Source: Propionibacteriaceae bacterium AM104-82 (lineage in GTDB: Bacteria > Actinomycetota > Actinomycetes > Propionibacteriales > Propionibacteriaceae). From it: a DNA stretch of 64,000 nt. The notes beneath the pieces were generated by a model. It did no database searches. It was not told the DNA's origin and saw nothing but the letters and a program-made list of their open reading frames with translations. Positions 27,125-35,382 of the stretch are shown piece by piece. Position 1 is the first letter of the stretch. The number at the start of each line of letters is the position of its first letter. Location: the NCBI GenBank assembly GCA_027658995.1, contig JAQDQK010000002.1, positions 248,001 to 312,000 on the forward strand, given 5' to 3'. Made by a program: the position numbers and the translations under genes.

Positions 27125-27164
27125 CGTGACGTGACACGACGCGGCGGGACATCTTTTCGATCGG

Positions 27165-27178
27165 TTAGGCTTACCTAA
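27165..27178. promoter_or_regulatory. DtxR/IdeR-type iron box
   Basis: TTAGGCTTACCTAA has TTAGG/CCTAA arms around four bases, the same geometry as the core of the DtxR/IdeR consensus. It lies 21-34 bp upstream of the siderophore-interacting protein start. Iron-dependent repression is therefore likely. Confidence 0.75.
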
Positions 27179-27198
27179 ATCCATCAACAGGAGACCGC

Positions 27199-28059
27199 AT
27201 GCCCTCGCGACCCCGCCCACTTCGCACCGCCACCGTCACGGCGACCGAGCGGCTCTCGCCGCAACTGGTCCGCCTGAGCTTCGACTGCCCCGACCTCGTC
27301 GGCTCGGACCTGCCCTTCACCGACCACTACGTGAAGTTCCTGTTCCCGCCTGCGGGCGCCGACTACGCCTGGCCGTTCGATCCGGAGGCGATCCGCGCCG
27401 CGACGCCGGAGCAGTCCCCCGTGACGCGCACCTACACGCTGCGCAGCCACGACGCGGAAACCGGCGCCATCGACGTCGACTTCGTGATCCACGGCGACGA
27501 GGGACTTGCAGGGCCTTGGGCGGCCCGCGCGGTCCCGGGTGACGAACTCGGCTTCTTCGGCCCGGGCGGTGCCTGGGCTCCCGCGGAGGGTTACGACCAC
27601 TTCGTGCTTGTGGGCGACGAGTCTGCGGCACCCGCCGTCGCGGCCGCCGTCGAGGCGCTGCCCGCCAGTGTCGGGGCGAGCGTCTTCCTCGAGATCGCCG
27701 ACGACGCTGCGCGGTTCCCGTTCCCCGAGCGTGATGGCGTCGACGTGGTGTGGGTGGCGCGCGACGGCGCCCCGTACGGCTCGGCGCTGGCCGGGCGCGT
27801 CCGTGCGACCGAGGTGCCCACCGGTCGGGTCGGCTGGTTCGTGCACGGCGTCGCCGAGATGATCAAGGACCTGCGCCGCTACCTGTTCGTCGAGATGTCC
27901 CTCCCGAGGGCCGACGTGTCAATCTCGGGCTACTGGCGCTCCGGCATGACCGAGGACGGCTGGCAGTCCTCGAAGCACGACTTCGTCGCGGCGATGGACA
28001 CCGAGGAGGTCGCGGCGGGCGCCGAACCCGCCCCCGTCAAGGAGCCACGCAAGGCGTGA
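27199..28059 (+). CDS. Siderophore-interacting protein (FAD-dependent ferric reductase)
   Basis: The 286-residue protein belongs to the ViuB/SIP flavoreductase family. The FAD-binding beta-barrel includes HYVKFLFPP and TRTYTLR (RxYT-type flavin motif), followed by DFVIHGDEGLAGPWA and the flavin-phosphate region GDELGFFGPGG. The NAD(P)H domain shows FVLVGDESAAPAVA and the C-terminal YLFVEMSLPRADVSISGYWRSG. The family reduces ferric siderophores to release iron in the cytosol. Regulation by the iron box just upstream fits this. A tail of about 20 Ala/Pro/Glu-rich residues ends the protein, overlapping the next start. Confidence 0.92.
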   Translation: MPSRPRPLRTATVTATERLSPQLVRLSFDCPDLVGSDLPFTDHYVKFLFPPAGADYAWPFDPEAIRAATPEQSPVTRTYTLRSHDAETGAIDVDFVIHGDEGLAGPWAARAVPGDELGFFGPGGAWAPAEGYDHFVLVGDESAAPAVAAAVEALPASVGASVFLEIADDAARFPFPERDGVDVVWVARDGAPYGSALAGRVRATEVPTGRVGWFVHGVAEMIKDLRRYLFVEMSLPRADVSISGYWRSGMTEDGWQSSKHDFVAAMDTEEVAAGAEPAPVKEPRKA

Positions 28060-28667
28060 TCCTCGTCGCAAGCCAGGAGCGCGACTTCGTCGAATGGCAC
28101 GGAGGCTGCCCCACCGCGCTCGTGTGGGCCATCGACCTGCGTGATCCCGCGCTTGCCGCCCAGGTCGCGGCGGCTCGGGCGCGGCTCGGCGACGTGCTAC
28201 TGCCCCGCTACGAGCGGCACCCGCACGTGACGATCGCCTACGCGGGCCTCGCCCCGCACGAGGGCGCGACGCCGGAGGGGCACCTGTACCCGCAGGAGTC
28301 GCTTGCGCGCGACCTCGACCTCCTGCGCGGCTCGGGGATCGGCCCGCTGCGCGTCGACGTGTCGGGCTGGGACACGTTCGCGATGGCCCCCTACCTGGGT
28401 GCGCAGGTGCCGGGAGCGGCCGACCTGCGCGCTCTGCTGCTGGGTGGCGCGGAGGGCTACGTGCCCCACGTCACGCTCGGCTTCTTCGCCGCCGGCGCCG
28501 ACGCCGCGACGCTGCACGAGCGGATGGAGGGTTGGGACGCGCCGAGCCTCCACTACGACGTCGACGCGTTGACGCTGTTCGGCTACGCGACCGCCGACAT
28601 CGCGGGCCCGCTGACGGTGGTCGGCCGGTTGAGCCTCGCCGACGGCACCTGGACCCCCGCCACCTGA
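28056..28667 (+). CDS. 2'-5' RNA ligase/LigT-like 2H phosphoesterase
   Basis: The 203-residue protein has the two H-x-T motifs of the 2H phosphoesterase superfamily, in HPHVTIAYAG (about residue 60) and VPHVTLGFF (about residue 138). Members act on 2'-5' or cyclic phosphodiester bonds in RNA or nucleotides; the substrate is unknown. It starts at a GTG overlapping the stop of the siderophore-interacting protein gene, so it is translationally coupled and presumably also iron-regulated. It ends 39 bp before palindromic repeat B. Confidence 0.8.
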   Translation: MILVASQERDFVEWHGGCPTALVWAIDLRDPALAAQVAAARARLGDVLLPRYERHPHVTIAYAGLAPHEGATPEGHLYPQESLARDLDLLRGSGIGPLRVDVSGWDTFAMAPYLGAQVPGAADLRALLLGGAEGYVPHVTLGFFAAGADAATLHERMEGWDAPSLHYDVDALTLFGYATADIAGPLTVVGRLSLADGTWTPAT

Positions 28668-28706
28668 CCAAGTGAGGCCGCGCCGGGCCTCGGTGAAGGT
28701 CCATCC

Positions 28707-28786
28707 TTGAGCATGTTTGGTTGCTCGTTTCCGATTTGATCGTGCAAGTGGCGCGCAAACGGCAACGAGTTACCAAACATGCTCAA
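28707..28786 (+). repeat. 80-bp imperfect palindromic repeat, copy B
   Basis: TTGAGCATGTTTGG at the left end and CCAAACATGCTCAA at the right end are exact inverted copies, as in copy A. Inside follow TTGCTCGTT and AACGAGTTA. The central motif reads TGATCGTGCA at element positions 31-40. Upstream (CTCGGTGAAGGT) and downstream (CACCCAGCACC) bases resemble those of copy A, so homology continues 10-20 bp past the 80-bp core. It is intergenic, 39 bp after the 2H phosphoesterase gene. Confidence 0.85.
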
Positions 28787-28880
28787 ACACCCACCCAGCA
28801 CCCGTAGACCACCCGGAGGGGTCCGTCTCGCTCCGTGGTCGCTGGCCGGAAGGGTGGTCGGCACCCCGAAGACTTGGCCC

Positions 28881-29690
28881 ATGACGACGCGGTCCGAACC
28901 CAGGTACACCCACGGGCATCACGAGTCGGTGCTCCGCTCCCATCGCTGGCGCACCGCCGAGAACTCCGCCGGCTACCTCCTCCCCCACCTCACGGACGAC
29001 ACGGTCCTGCTCGACGTCGGCGCCGGGCCGGGCACGATCACCGCCGACTTCGCGGGCACCGTCGCCCAGGTGACGGCGACCGAGGTCGACGAGGACGCCC
29101 TCGCCCACACCCGGGCGACCATCACCGAACGCTGGGTCGGCAATGTCGACCTCGTGGTCGCCGACGTGCACGACCTGCACTTCGATGACGATTCCTTCGA
29201 CGTGGCGCACGCCCACCAGGTGCTCCAGCACGTCGCCGACCCCGTCAAGGCGCTGCAGGAACTGGCCCGCGTGACGCGACCCAGCGGCCTGGTCGCCGTG
29301 CGCGACAGCGACTACTCCGGCTTCACGTGGTGGCCCCGGCTTCCCGGGCTCGACGAGTGGATGGCGCTCTACCAGCGCTGCGCCCGGGCCAACGGGGGCG
29401 AACCCGACGCCGGGCGACGGTTGCTGGGCTGGGCGCGCGAGGCGGGCCTTGACGACGTCGTGGCCACCTCGTCGACGTGGTGTTACGCCACGCCGGAGGA
29501 CCGCGCCTGGTGGGGCGGTATGTGGGCCGACCGGATCCTCGACTCGGCCATGGCGACGCAGGCCCTGGAGGACGGCCTGGCGACGCGCGCGGACCTGGAG
29601 CGGATCAGCGAGGCCTGGCGCGAATGGGCGGCTGCCGAGGACGGCTGGCTGTCGATCCTGCACGGCGAGATCCTCGCCCGGGTGCACTGA
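28881..29690 (+). CDS. Class I SAM-dependent methyltransferase (UbiE-like)
   Basis: The 269-residue protein has motif I LLDVGAGPGTIT (about residue 44), an acidic post-I loop VTATEVDED, motif II-like DLVVADVHDLHFDDDSFDVAHAHQVLQHV, and the EAR-like VTRPSGLVAVRDSDYSG. The pattern places it with methyltransferase type 11 enzymes acting on small molecules or lipids; substrate unknown. The start ATG at 28881 follows repeat B by 94 bp. Confidence 0.82.
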   Translation: MTTRSEPRYTHGHHESVLRSHRWRTAENSAGYLLPHLTDDTVLLDVGAGPGTITADFAGTVAQVTATEVDEDALAHTRATITERWVGNVDLVVADVHDLHFDDDSFDVAHAHQVLQHVADPVKALQELARVTRPSGLVAVRDSDYSGFTWWPRLPGLDEWMALYQRCARANGGEPDAGRRLLGWAREAGLDDVVATSSTWCYATPEDRAWWGGMWADRILDSAMATQALEDGLATRADLERISEAWREWAAAEDGWLSILHGEILARVH

Positions 29691-29774
29691 CCCGCACCAC
29701 GGCAGACCCCCGACGAGGTGTCGCGGCCGCTCGACGCGGCGGGCGCCGTGCTCAGACGACGTCGAGGCGGCGGG

Positions 29775-30563
29775 TCACATCGAGGCGAGCAGCGGCTGAA
29801 GCGACGAGACCAGCAGCGCCGCCGCGACCAGGTACGCGGCCTGGCTGACCTCGATCAGCGAGCCGAAGGTGTCGCCCGTCCAGCCACCAAGCCTGCGGCG
29901 CAGGTGACGGGCCCACAGCCAGGCGACCACCGCCGCGAGAGCCCCCGCCGCAGGGAACGCGATCGCGCTCGCCAGCCCGCCGGTGAGAAAACCGAGCGCC
30001 ACCACGACCACCGCGACCGCGGCCACGTTCAGAGCAGCGGCACCTCGGCCCGTCACCCCGACGAAGAGCGCCCCGAAGCCCCGCTCGCGCGCGCCCTTCG
30101 TCGAGGTGCTCGCCACCATGACGGCGGTCCTCGACACCATCACGGCGCAGGCGAGCGCCGCGGCGCCGGTCCAGTCCCAGGGGATCGTCAGGAGCGCGGC
30201 GAAGTCGGCGAGCAGCACGAACACCAGCGTCACGACGCCCATCGGGCCGATGTCGGAGCGGCGCATGATCTCGAGCGCCTCCTCGGCCGGTTTGCGCGAC
30301 CCCAGCCCGTCCGCCGTGTCAGCGACGCCGTCCAGGTGCAGCGCGCCGGTGACGCCCGCCAGCAGTGCCAGCGCCGCGACGACCCCGACCAGCGGGGAGC
30401 CGAGCGCCCCGGCCCCGACGAGCAGCAACCCGGCCGCCGCGCCGAGCAGCAGTCCGAGCCACGGGAACGCTGCCATCGCGCGCCGCGCGGCGCCCCGGTC
30501 GACCTCGAACGGCCGCACCGGGATGACGGTGAACAGGCCGACCGCCGTCAGCAGCGACCTCAC
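29775..30563 (-). CDS. cobS: Adenosylcobinamide-GDP ribazoletransferase (cobalamin synthase)
   Basis: The protein is about 262 residues with several membrane helices. The CobS signature LHLDGVADTADGLGS lies near residue 80 and AGRRSDIGPMGV-like EIMRRSDIGPMGVV follows. CobS joins alpha-ribazole (phosphate) to adenosylcobinamide-GDP in the membrane, a late step of coenzyme B12 synthesis. The GTG start at 30563 overlaps the cobU stop by four bases, so the two genes are coupled. Confidence 0.93.
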   Translation of the reverse strand: MRSLLTAVGLFTVIPVRPFEVDRGAARRAMAAFPWLGLLLGAAAGLLLVGAGALGSPLVGVVAALALLAGVTGALHLDGVADTADGLGSRKPAEEALEIMRRSDIGPMGVVTLVFVLLADFAALLTIPWDWTGAAALACAVMVSRTAVMVASTSTKGARERGFGALFVGVTGRGAAALNVAAVAVVVVALGFLTGGLASAIAFPAAGALAAVVAWLWARHLRRRLGGWTGDTFGSLIEVSQAAYLVAAALLVSSLQPLLASM

Positions 30564-31102
30564 GACAGCCTCTGCGGGATCCCGGCGGTGCACAGCCACA
30601 CCTCGTCGACGGCGGCCGCGACCCGCGCATTGAGCCGCCCGAGTTCGTCGCGGTACAGCCGGCCCGAGGCCGTCGCGGGCACCACGCCCGAGCCGACCTC
30701 GTTGCTGACCAGGATGACGTCGCGGCGGGTCGAGCCCAGAGCGTCGACGAGGCCCGCGACCGCCGTCTCGACTGTGTCGCGCCAGCCAGGCGCGTCGTCC
30801 CAGGCCCCTGCCGACATCAGGATCCGGTCGAGCCAGACGGCGAGGCAGTCGACGAGCACGGGCGCCCGGTCGTCGGAGGCGAGCACCGCTGGCAGGTCGA
30901 TGGTTTCGGTGGTGCGCCACGACGCGGGGCGCCTCGCCCTGTGCAGCGCGACCCGCTCGACCCACTCCGGGTCGTCGGCGCGCGACTCGGAGGTCGCGAC
31001 GTATTCGACGTCGTCGGCGGCGTCGAACTGCTGCTCGGCCCACGACGACTTGCCGGAGCGCGCGCCGCCGAGCACCAGCGCCGTGCCCGGCCCGTGGCTC
31101 AT
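30560..31102 (-). CDS. cobU: Adenosylcobinamide kinase / adenosylcobinamide-phosphate guanylyltransferase
   Basis: The 180-residue protein has the P-loop LVLGGARSGKSSWAE at about residues 9-23, then YVATSESRADDPEW and HRARRPASWRTTE, where the guanylylated histidine lies. DCLAVWLDR and VSNEVGSGVVPATASGRLYRDELG complete the CobU pattern. It phosphorylates and guanylylates cobinamide ahead of CobS. The ATG at 31102 gives the normal length, but the frame stays open upstream to an ATG at 31180 and a GTG at 31201, so an N-terminal extension of up to 33 residues is possible. Confidence 0.92.
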   Translation of the reverse strand: MSHGPGTALVLGGARSGKSSWAEQQFDAADDVEYVATSESRADDPEWVERVALHRARRPASWRTTETIDLPAVLASDDRAPVLVDCLAVWLDRILMSAGAWDDAPGWRDTVETAVAGLVDALGSTRRDVILVSNEVGSGVVPATASGRLYRDELGRLNARVAAAVDEVWLCTAGIPQRLS

Positions 31103-31246
31103 GGGCGTGACGCTGCCGCGCCCCGCAAGTTCGAGCAGCAGCGACCGCGCCGCCTCATCGGCTGCGTCGATCCGGACCATGAACTGCAGGGGGTGCTCCA
31201 CGGGCTCAAACCTACCGATCTCCGCGCGTCTTCTAGGATCGGGGCC

Positions 31247-32245
31247 ATGCGCGACGTTGTTGATGACCTGATCTGGGACGAGGCCCCCGACCATGCAGAG
31301 GCGGTGGCCGTCCTCGATGCCCCCGCACTGGTGCCCGATGCCCTGACGTTGACGCCCGGCGTGCGGGTCTTCTGCGACGACTGGCGCGACGCGGCGCAGG
31401 TCGACCCGGACCTGCTCGTCGAGCATCCCTCGGACCTCGCGGGCGTCGACCTCGCGCTCGCCCGGCTGCCGAAGTCGCTTGCGGCGCTGGACGAGCAGGC
31501 GGCGTCCGTGCAGGGCGCCCCCGACGTCACGTTCGTCGGCGGCGCGCGCGTCAAGCACATGAACCTGACCATGAACGAGGTGCTCGGTAAGCACTTCGCC
31601 GCCGTGTCGGCCTCGCTTGGCCGCTCCAAGTCGCGCGTGCTGCGCGCATGGGGGCCGGAGTCGTTGGAGACGGACTGGCCCAAGGTCCGCTTCCATGACG
31701 ACCTCGGCTTCGCCGTCGCGGCCCACGGCGCGACCTTCGGCGGCACCAAGATCGACCCGGGCACCCGGCTGCTGCTGACGGCGCTCGACGGCAAGGGCAG
31801 GGTCGCGGGCCTCGAGGCGGACGACGCGCTCGACTGGGGCTGCGGCAACGGGACCATCTCGATGTGGCTTGCCAGGCGCGGGCTCCGGGTCCAGGCGCGC
31901 GACGTGAGTTGGTCGGCCGTCGCGGGGACGGGGATCGCGGCAGAGGTCAACGGGGTCGCCGTCGACGCGACATGGGGTGACGGTCTCGACGGCTACGCCG
32001 ATGCCAGCGTCAACGCCATCGTCACCAACCCCCCGTTCCATCAAGGGGTCGCCAAGGACACCTCGGACACGCTCGGGATGTTCGACGAGGCGGCCCGCGT
32101 GCTGCGCCCCGGCGGCCAGTTGTGGTGCGTGTTCAACTCCCATCTGCCCTACCGCAAGGAGCTCAACGCCCGCCTCGGGCGGACCCAGGTCGCGGCTCAG
32201 GACCCGCACTTCACGGTCACAGTGACGACGCTGCGCGAGGTCTAA
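31247..32245 (+). CDS. RsmC/RlmG-like class I methyltransferase
   Basis: The 332-residue protein has two methyltransferase-like halves. The N-terminal half is degenerate (VRVFCDDWRDAAQVD, ALARLPKSLAALDEQ). The C-terminal half has motif I ALDWGCGNGTISM and the nucleobase-methylating motif NPPFHQG, as in the 16S rRNA guanine-N2 methyltransferase RsmC. The end motif LWCVFNSHLPYRKELNARLG is also typical. Predicted function: rRNA guanine methylation. It is divergent from cobU. Confidence 0.82.
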   Translation: MRDVVDDLIWDEAPDHAEAVAVLDAPALVPDALTLTPGVRVFCDDWRDAAQVDPDLLVEHPSDLAGVDLALARLPKSLAALDEQAASVQGAPDVTFVGGARVKHMNLTMNEVLGKHFAAVSASLGRSKSRVLRAWGPESLETDWPKVRFHDDLGFAVAAHGATFGGTKIDPGTRLLLTALDGKGRVAGLEADDALDWGCGNGTISMWLARRGLRVQARDVSWSAVAGTGIAAEVNGVAVDATWGDGLDGYADASVNAIVTNPPFHQGVAKDTSDTLGMFDEAARVLRPGGQLWCVFNSHLPYRKELNARLGRTQVAAQDPHFTVTVTTLREV

Positions 32246-32250
32246 GGAAA

Positions 32251-32283
32251 GCTTCAGCGGCGTCACAGGAACCTCATAGGTTC
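32251..32283. promoter_or_regulatory. Three 11-bp direct repeats upstream of the HtrA gene
   Basis: CTTCAG, TCACAG and TCATAG recur at 11-bp spacing in 32251-32283, 43 bp before the protease start. Direct repeats with helical-turn spacing are typical of OmpR/PhoB-family response regulator sites, and MprA controls an HtrA protease in mycobacteria. The last unit also forms GAACC-N5-GGTTC (32269-32283). Confidence 0.4.
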
Positions 32284-32325
32284 GGCGGGTGTTCTGGTCT
32301 CAGAAGAAATACGAGGAGACCTGAG

Positions 32326-33795
32326 ATGAACGAGCAGTACCCGCATCCATGGAGCCGCGAGGGCACGGACCCCCGCCAGAGCGCGCCGCAGCAGGCGCAG
32401 CCCCAGGGTGCCGAGAACCAGGCGGGCGCCCCCGCCCCTACCACCGGGTCGGGCGCGCCGTCCGCCGCCACCCAGCCGCAGCCCGGGCGGCAGCATCCCG
32501 CGGGTCCCCAGCCGACCGCGACGCCCCACGAGCGGCCGACGCAGCACGGCCAGCCCGGTCCGTTCACCACCTGGAACTCCGGCCCCACGACCGCCTTCGG
32601 CACGCCGCAGGCCGCGCAGCCGACCGCCACCACGGTCGCCCCGAAGACCACCAAGGCGAAGGGCCGCTCCCGCGTGGCGGGCGTCCTCGCGGTCGCGCTC
32701 CTCGCGGCGGGCGTCGGCGGCGGCGCAGGCTTCGCGGCGGCCCAGCTCAGCGGCCAGCCGTCCGGGTCGGCGTCCGGTGCGACCGCCTCGACGACCTCGG
32801 GCCAGGACGGCGTGCAGACCACCGTCGTGCAGGGCGACCCCACCAACCCCGACTGGGCGACCGTCGCGGCGGCCGCCTCACGCGCCGTCGTGGCGATCGA
32901 CGTCACGACGGCCAACGGGGAGGGCCAGGGCTCCGGCGTCGTGATCGACGCCGCAGGCCACATCGTGACGAACAACCACGTCGTCTCCGGCGCCTCCAAC
33001 GGCACCGTCACCGTGCTGCTCGGCAACAAGTCCTACGAGGCGACGCTGGTCGGCACGGACCCGTCCACCGATCTGGCCGTCATCAAGCTGACCGATCCGC
33101 CCAAGGACCTCAACGTGATGCAGTTCGGCGACTCCACGGCGCTGAAGGTCGGCGACCCCGTGATGGCCATCGGCAACCCGCTCGGGTTGGCAGACACCGT
33201 CACCACCGGCATCGTCTCCGCCCTCAACCGCCCCGTCACCACGACGGCGGTCACCGAGCAGCAGTCGGGCCCGCGGATGACGCGTCAGTCCTCCCCCGAC
33301 CTTGTCGTCACCGCGGCCATCCAGACCAACGCCGCCATCAATCCGGGCAACTCGGGCGGAGCTCTTGTCGACACCTCCGGCAAGCTGATCGGCATCACCT
33401 CGTCGATCGCGTCGCTGTCCAGCGGCCAGGACCAGGCGGGCAACATCGGCATCGGATTCGCGATCGGCTCGGACCAGGTCCAGTACGTGGTGGAGCAGTT
33501 GATCGCCACCGGCACCGCGCAGCACCCCCAGCTCGGCATCACCGCGGGCGACGTCCGCGAGACCGGCCAGATGGGCGCAGTCGTCGGCGAGGTCGGCGAC
33601 GGGTCACCCGCCGCGAAGGCCGGCCTGCGCACCGGCGACCTGGTCACCGCAGTCAACGGCGATCCCGTCTCGGGCAGCGAGTCGCTCGTCGCGCTGGTGC
33701 GCGCAGGCCGGGTCGGCGAGCCCATGACCCTGACGGTGGTGCGCGACGGCTCCGAGGAGAGCGTCGAGGTCACCCCGATCGCCGCAGGCGCCTGA
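32326..33795 (+). CDS. HtrA/DegP-like membrane-anchored serine protease with PDZ domain
   Basis: The 489-residue protein has a Pro/Gln-rich cytoplasmic N-terminus (1-110), one membrane helix (about 117-139), and an extracellular trypsin-like domain with His218 (VTNNHVV), Asp249 (DPSTDLAVIKL) and Ser343 (NPGNSGGAL). A PDZ domain at about 390-480 contains GSPAAKAGLRTGDLVTAVNG. This is the actinobacterial HtrA/PepD layout, a protease and chaperone for misfolded envelope proteins. GAGGAGAC just before the ATG sets the start. Likely under envelope-stress control. Confidence 0.93.
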   Translation: MNEQYPHPWSREGTDPRQSAPQQAQPQGAENQAGAPAPTTGSGAPSAATQPQPGRQHPAGPQPTATPHERPTQHGQPGPFTTWNSGPTTAFGTPQAAQPTATTVAPKTTKAKGRSRVAGVLAVALLAAGVGGGAGFAAAQLSGQPSGSASGATASTTSGQDGVQTTVVQGDPTNPDWATVAAAASRAVVAIDVTTANGEGQGSGVVIDAAGHIVTNNHVVSGASNGTVTVLLGNKSYEATLVGTDPSTDLAVIKLTDPPKDLNVMQFGDSTALKVGDPVMAIGNPLGLADTVTTGIVSALNRPVTTTAVTEQQSGPRMTRQSSPDLVVTAAIQTNAAINPGNSGGALVDTSGKLIGITSSIASLSSGQDQAGNIGIGFAIGSDQVQYVVEQLIATGTAQHPQLGITAGDVRETGQMGAVVGEVGDGSPAAKAGLRTGDLVTAVNGDPVSGSESLVALVRAGRVGEPMTLTVVRDGSEESVEVTPIAAGA

Positions 33796-33801
33796 GCTCC
33801 C

Positions 33802-33823
33802 TCGCCCGGGCCCATCCGGGCGA
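33802..33823 (+). terminator. Hairpin terminator after HtrA gene
   Basis: TCGCCCGG and CCGGGCGA pair around a six-base loop, seven bases after the protease stop codon. Confidence 0.65.
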
Positions 33824-33886
33824 CCCAGACCTCAGTGTCGGACCGATCCACCGGCATTGATCCGCGACCCGCCGCCGTCCACTTCT

Positions 33887-33916
33887 CCCGGACGGCGGCG
33901 GGTCGCCGTCTCCGGG
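33887..33916. terminator. Second hairpin between HtrA and serB
   Basis: CCCG-GACGGCG pairs with CGCCGTC-(TC)-CGGG around GCGGGT, with a small bulge. It sits 16 bp before the serB start. It could be a secondary terminator or a 5' structure of the serB transcript. Confidence 0.35.
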
Positions 33917-33932
33917 CAACTAGCCTGTCCGC

Positions 33933-34793
33933 ATGGACATCCGCGTCACCTTCGCAGCAGCAGGCCCCATCCCCGAGTCGCTCGTGGCGATGGTGCCACC
34001 CACCGCCGAGGTGACCGCCGAGGAGACCAACTACGGCCAGCGGATCACCCTTTTCACCTCACACCCCGACCCGGATCTGCTGCGCACCGCGCTGCGTGCG
34101 GTCGCAGGCGACGTCGCGGTCGGCGTCATCACCGGGCCGCTGGTGCGGGGTAACGCCCGCCTGGTGCTGATGGACGTCGACTCGACGCTCACCACCACCG
34201 AGGCCATCGACCTGCTCGCCGAGCATGCGGGCGTCGGACCGGTTGTCGCCGAGATCACCGAGCGCGCGATGCGCGGCGAACTCGACTTCGGGGAGTCGCT
34301 CACCGAGCGCGTCGGCACGCTGAAGGGCCTGCCCGCCAGCATCTTCGACGCGGTGGGCGCGGCCATGACGCTGTCGCCTGGCGCCGTCGAACTGATCGCG
34401 GCGGCCAAGGCGGCCGGCGCGCTTGTCGGGGTCACCTCCGGCGGGTTCATCCAACTCGTCGATCCGCTCGCCACCAAGCTGGGCCTCGACTTCTGCAATG
34501 CCAACGAGTTGGAGACCGAACTGGTCGACGACACCGTGCTGCTCACCGGACGGGTCGTGGGGCAGGTCGTGGACCGCGACCAGAAGGCGCGTGACCTGCT
34601 GCGCTTCGCGCACGACCACGGCGTCGACCCCGCCCTGACCGTCGCGATCGGCGACGGCGCCAACGATCTGGGCATGTTCGACGCGGCGGGGCTTTCGGTC
34701 GCCTACCGGGCCAAGCCGGTGACGGCAGCGGCCGCCGATGTCGCCGTCAACTTCCCGCGCCTTGACGCGGCGACGGCCTTCGCGTTCGCCTGA
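33933..34793 (+). CDS. serB: Phosphoserine phosphatase SerB
   Basis: The 286-residue HAD-superfamily enzyme has nucleophile motif LMDVDSTLTT (about residue 79), motif II VTSGGFI, motif III lysine in VVDRDQKARDLL, and motif IV IGDGANDLGMFDAAG. GELDFGESLTERVGTLKGLP is specific to SerB. The N-terminal 65 residues form a small ACT-like domain. It makes L-serine from O-phosphoserine in the cytosol. The gene stands alone between two hairpins and a convergent gene. Confidence 0.95.
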   Translation: MDIRVTFAAAGPIPESLVAMVPPTAEVTAEETNYGQRITLFTSHPDPDLLRTALRAVAGDVAVGVITGPLVRGNARLVLMDVDSTLTTTEAIDLLAEHAGVGPVVAEITERAMRGELDFGESLTERVGTLKGLPASIFDAVGAAMTLSPGAVELIAAAKAAGALVGVTSGGFIQLVDPLATKLGLDFCNANELETELVDDTVLLTGRVVGQVVDRDQKARDLLRFAHDHGVDPALTVAIGDGANDLGMFDAAGLSVAYRAKPVTAAAADVAVNFPRLDAATAFAFA

Positions 34794-34808
34794 CCATCCC
34801 GACCGGCC

Positions 34809-35339
34809 TCAGCGGCCGACCTTCGACTCGACGATGCCAATCGCCTCCGGGTTGATCGCGGCTCGCGGAACCACGCTGACCGAGATGCCCGTGTAGCGCA
34901 GCAGCAGCGCCGCCTCGCCGAGCGAGACCTCGCGGGCCTTGGCCCAGGCCATCGACTGCGGGGGCGCGTCGCCCAACCTCAGCACGATCTCCCTCTCGTT
35001 GATCACCGTTGCGAAGACCGTGCCGGGCGGAAGTTGCGCCCGCAGCCCCTTCGTCGCGACCGAGCGGGTCGATCGCCAGGTCATCAGCGGGGTCAGGACG
35101 CCCCACAGCAGGAGCCCGGGAAAGAGCGGGAAGAACGGGTGAAGGAGCGAGGCACCGTCGACGATCCAGTAGATGAACAGGCCGACGCCCGCGGCAAGGA
35201 CGATCCCGTTGACGATCAGCCAGTTGCGGCGCAGCATCAGGAACCTGAAGGCCTCGCTTCCCATCGCCGTGAGCATCTCCTCGGTGACCACGGCCTCGCC
35301 CTCGAGACCGACCGGCTCCCGCTTTTCCCATGTCCCCAT
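34809..35339 (-). CDS. Two-helix membrane protein, paralogue of the upstream gene product
   Basis: The 176-residue protein starts MGTWEKREP, has a short acidic N-terminal region, two membrane helices (about 40-60 and 65-85) and a C-terminal soluble domain with LPPGTVFATVINEREIVLRLG. It aligns along its length with the next gene product upstream (start MG/VG-x-W, EEMLTAMGSEAFRFL versus DEELLTGMSDEWMRFL, LPPGT versus IPPGT). The C-terminal part looks like a small PH-like or beta-rich domain. Function unknown. The two genes are probably a tandem duplication. Confidence 0.7.
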   Translation of the reverse strand: MGTWEKREPVGLEGEAVVTEEMLTAMGSEAFRFLMLRRNWLIVNGIVLAAGVGLFIYWIVDGASLLHPFFPLFPGLLLWGVLTPLMTWRSTRSVATKGLRAQLPPGTVFATVINEREIVLRLGDAPPQSMAWAKAREVSLGEAALLLRYTGISVSVVPRAAINPEAIGIVESKVGR

Positions 35340-35382
35340 GTCAGGCCTCCTTCGACGCCCATCATTGTGCTGGGAAGGGGGT

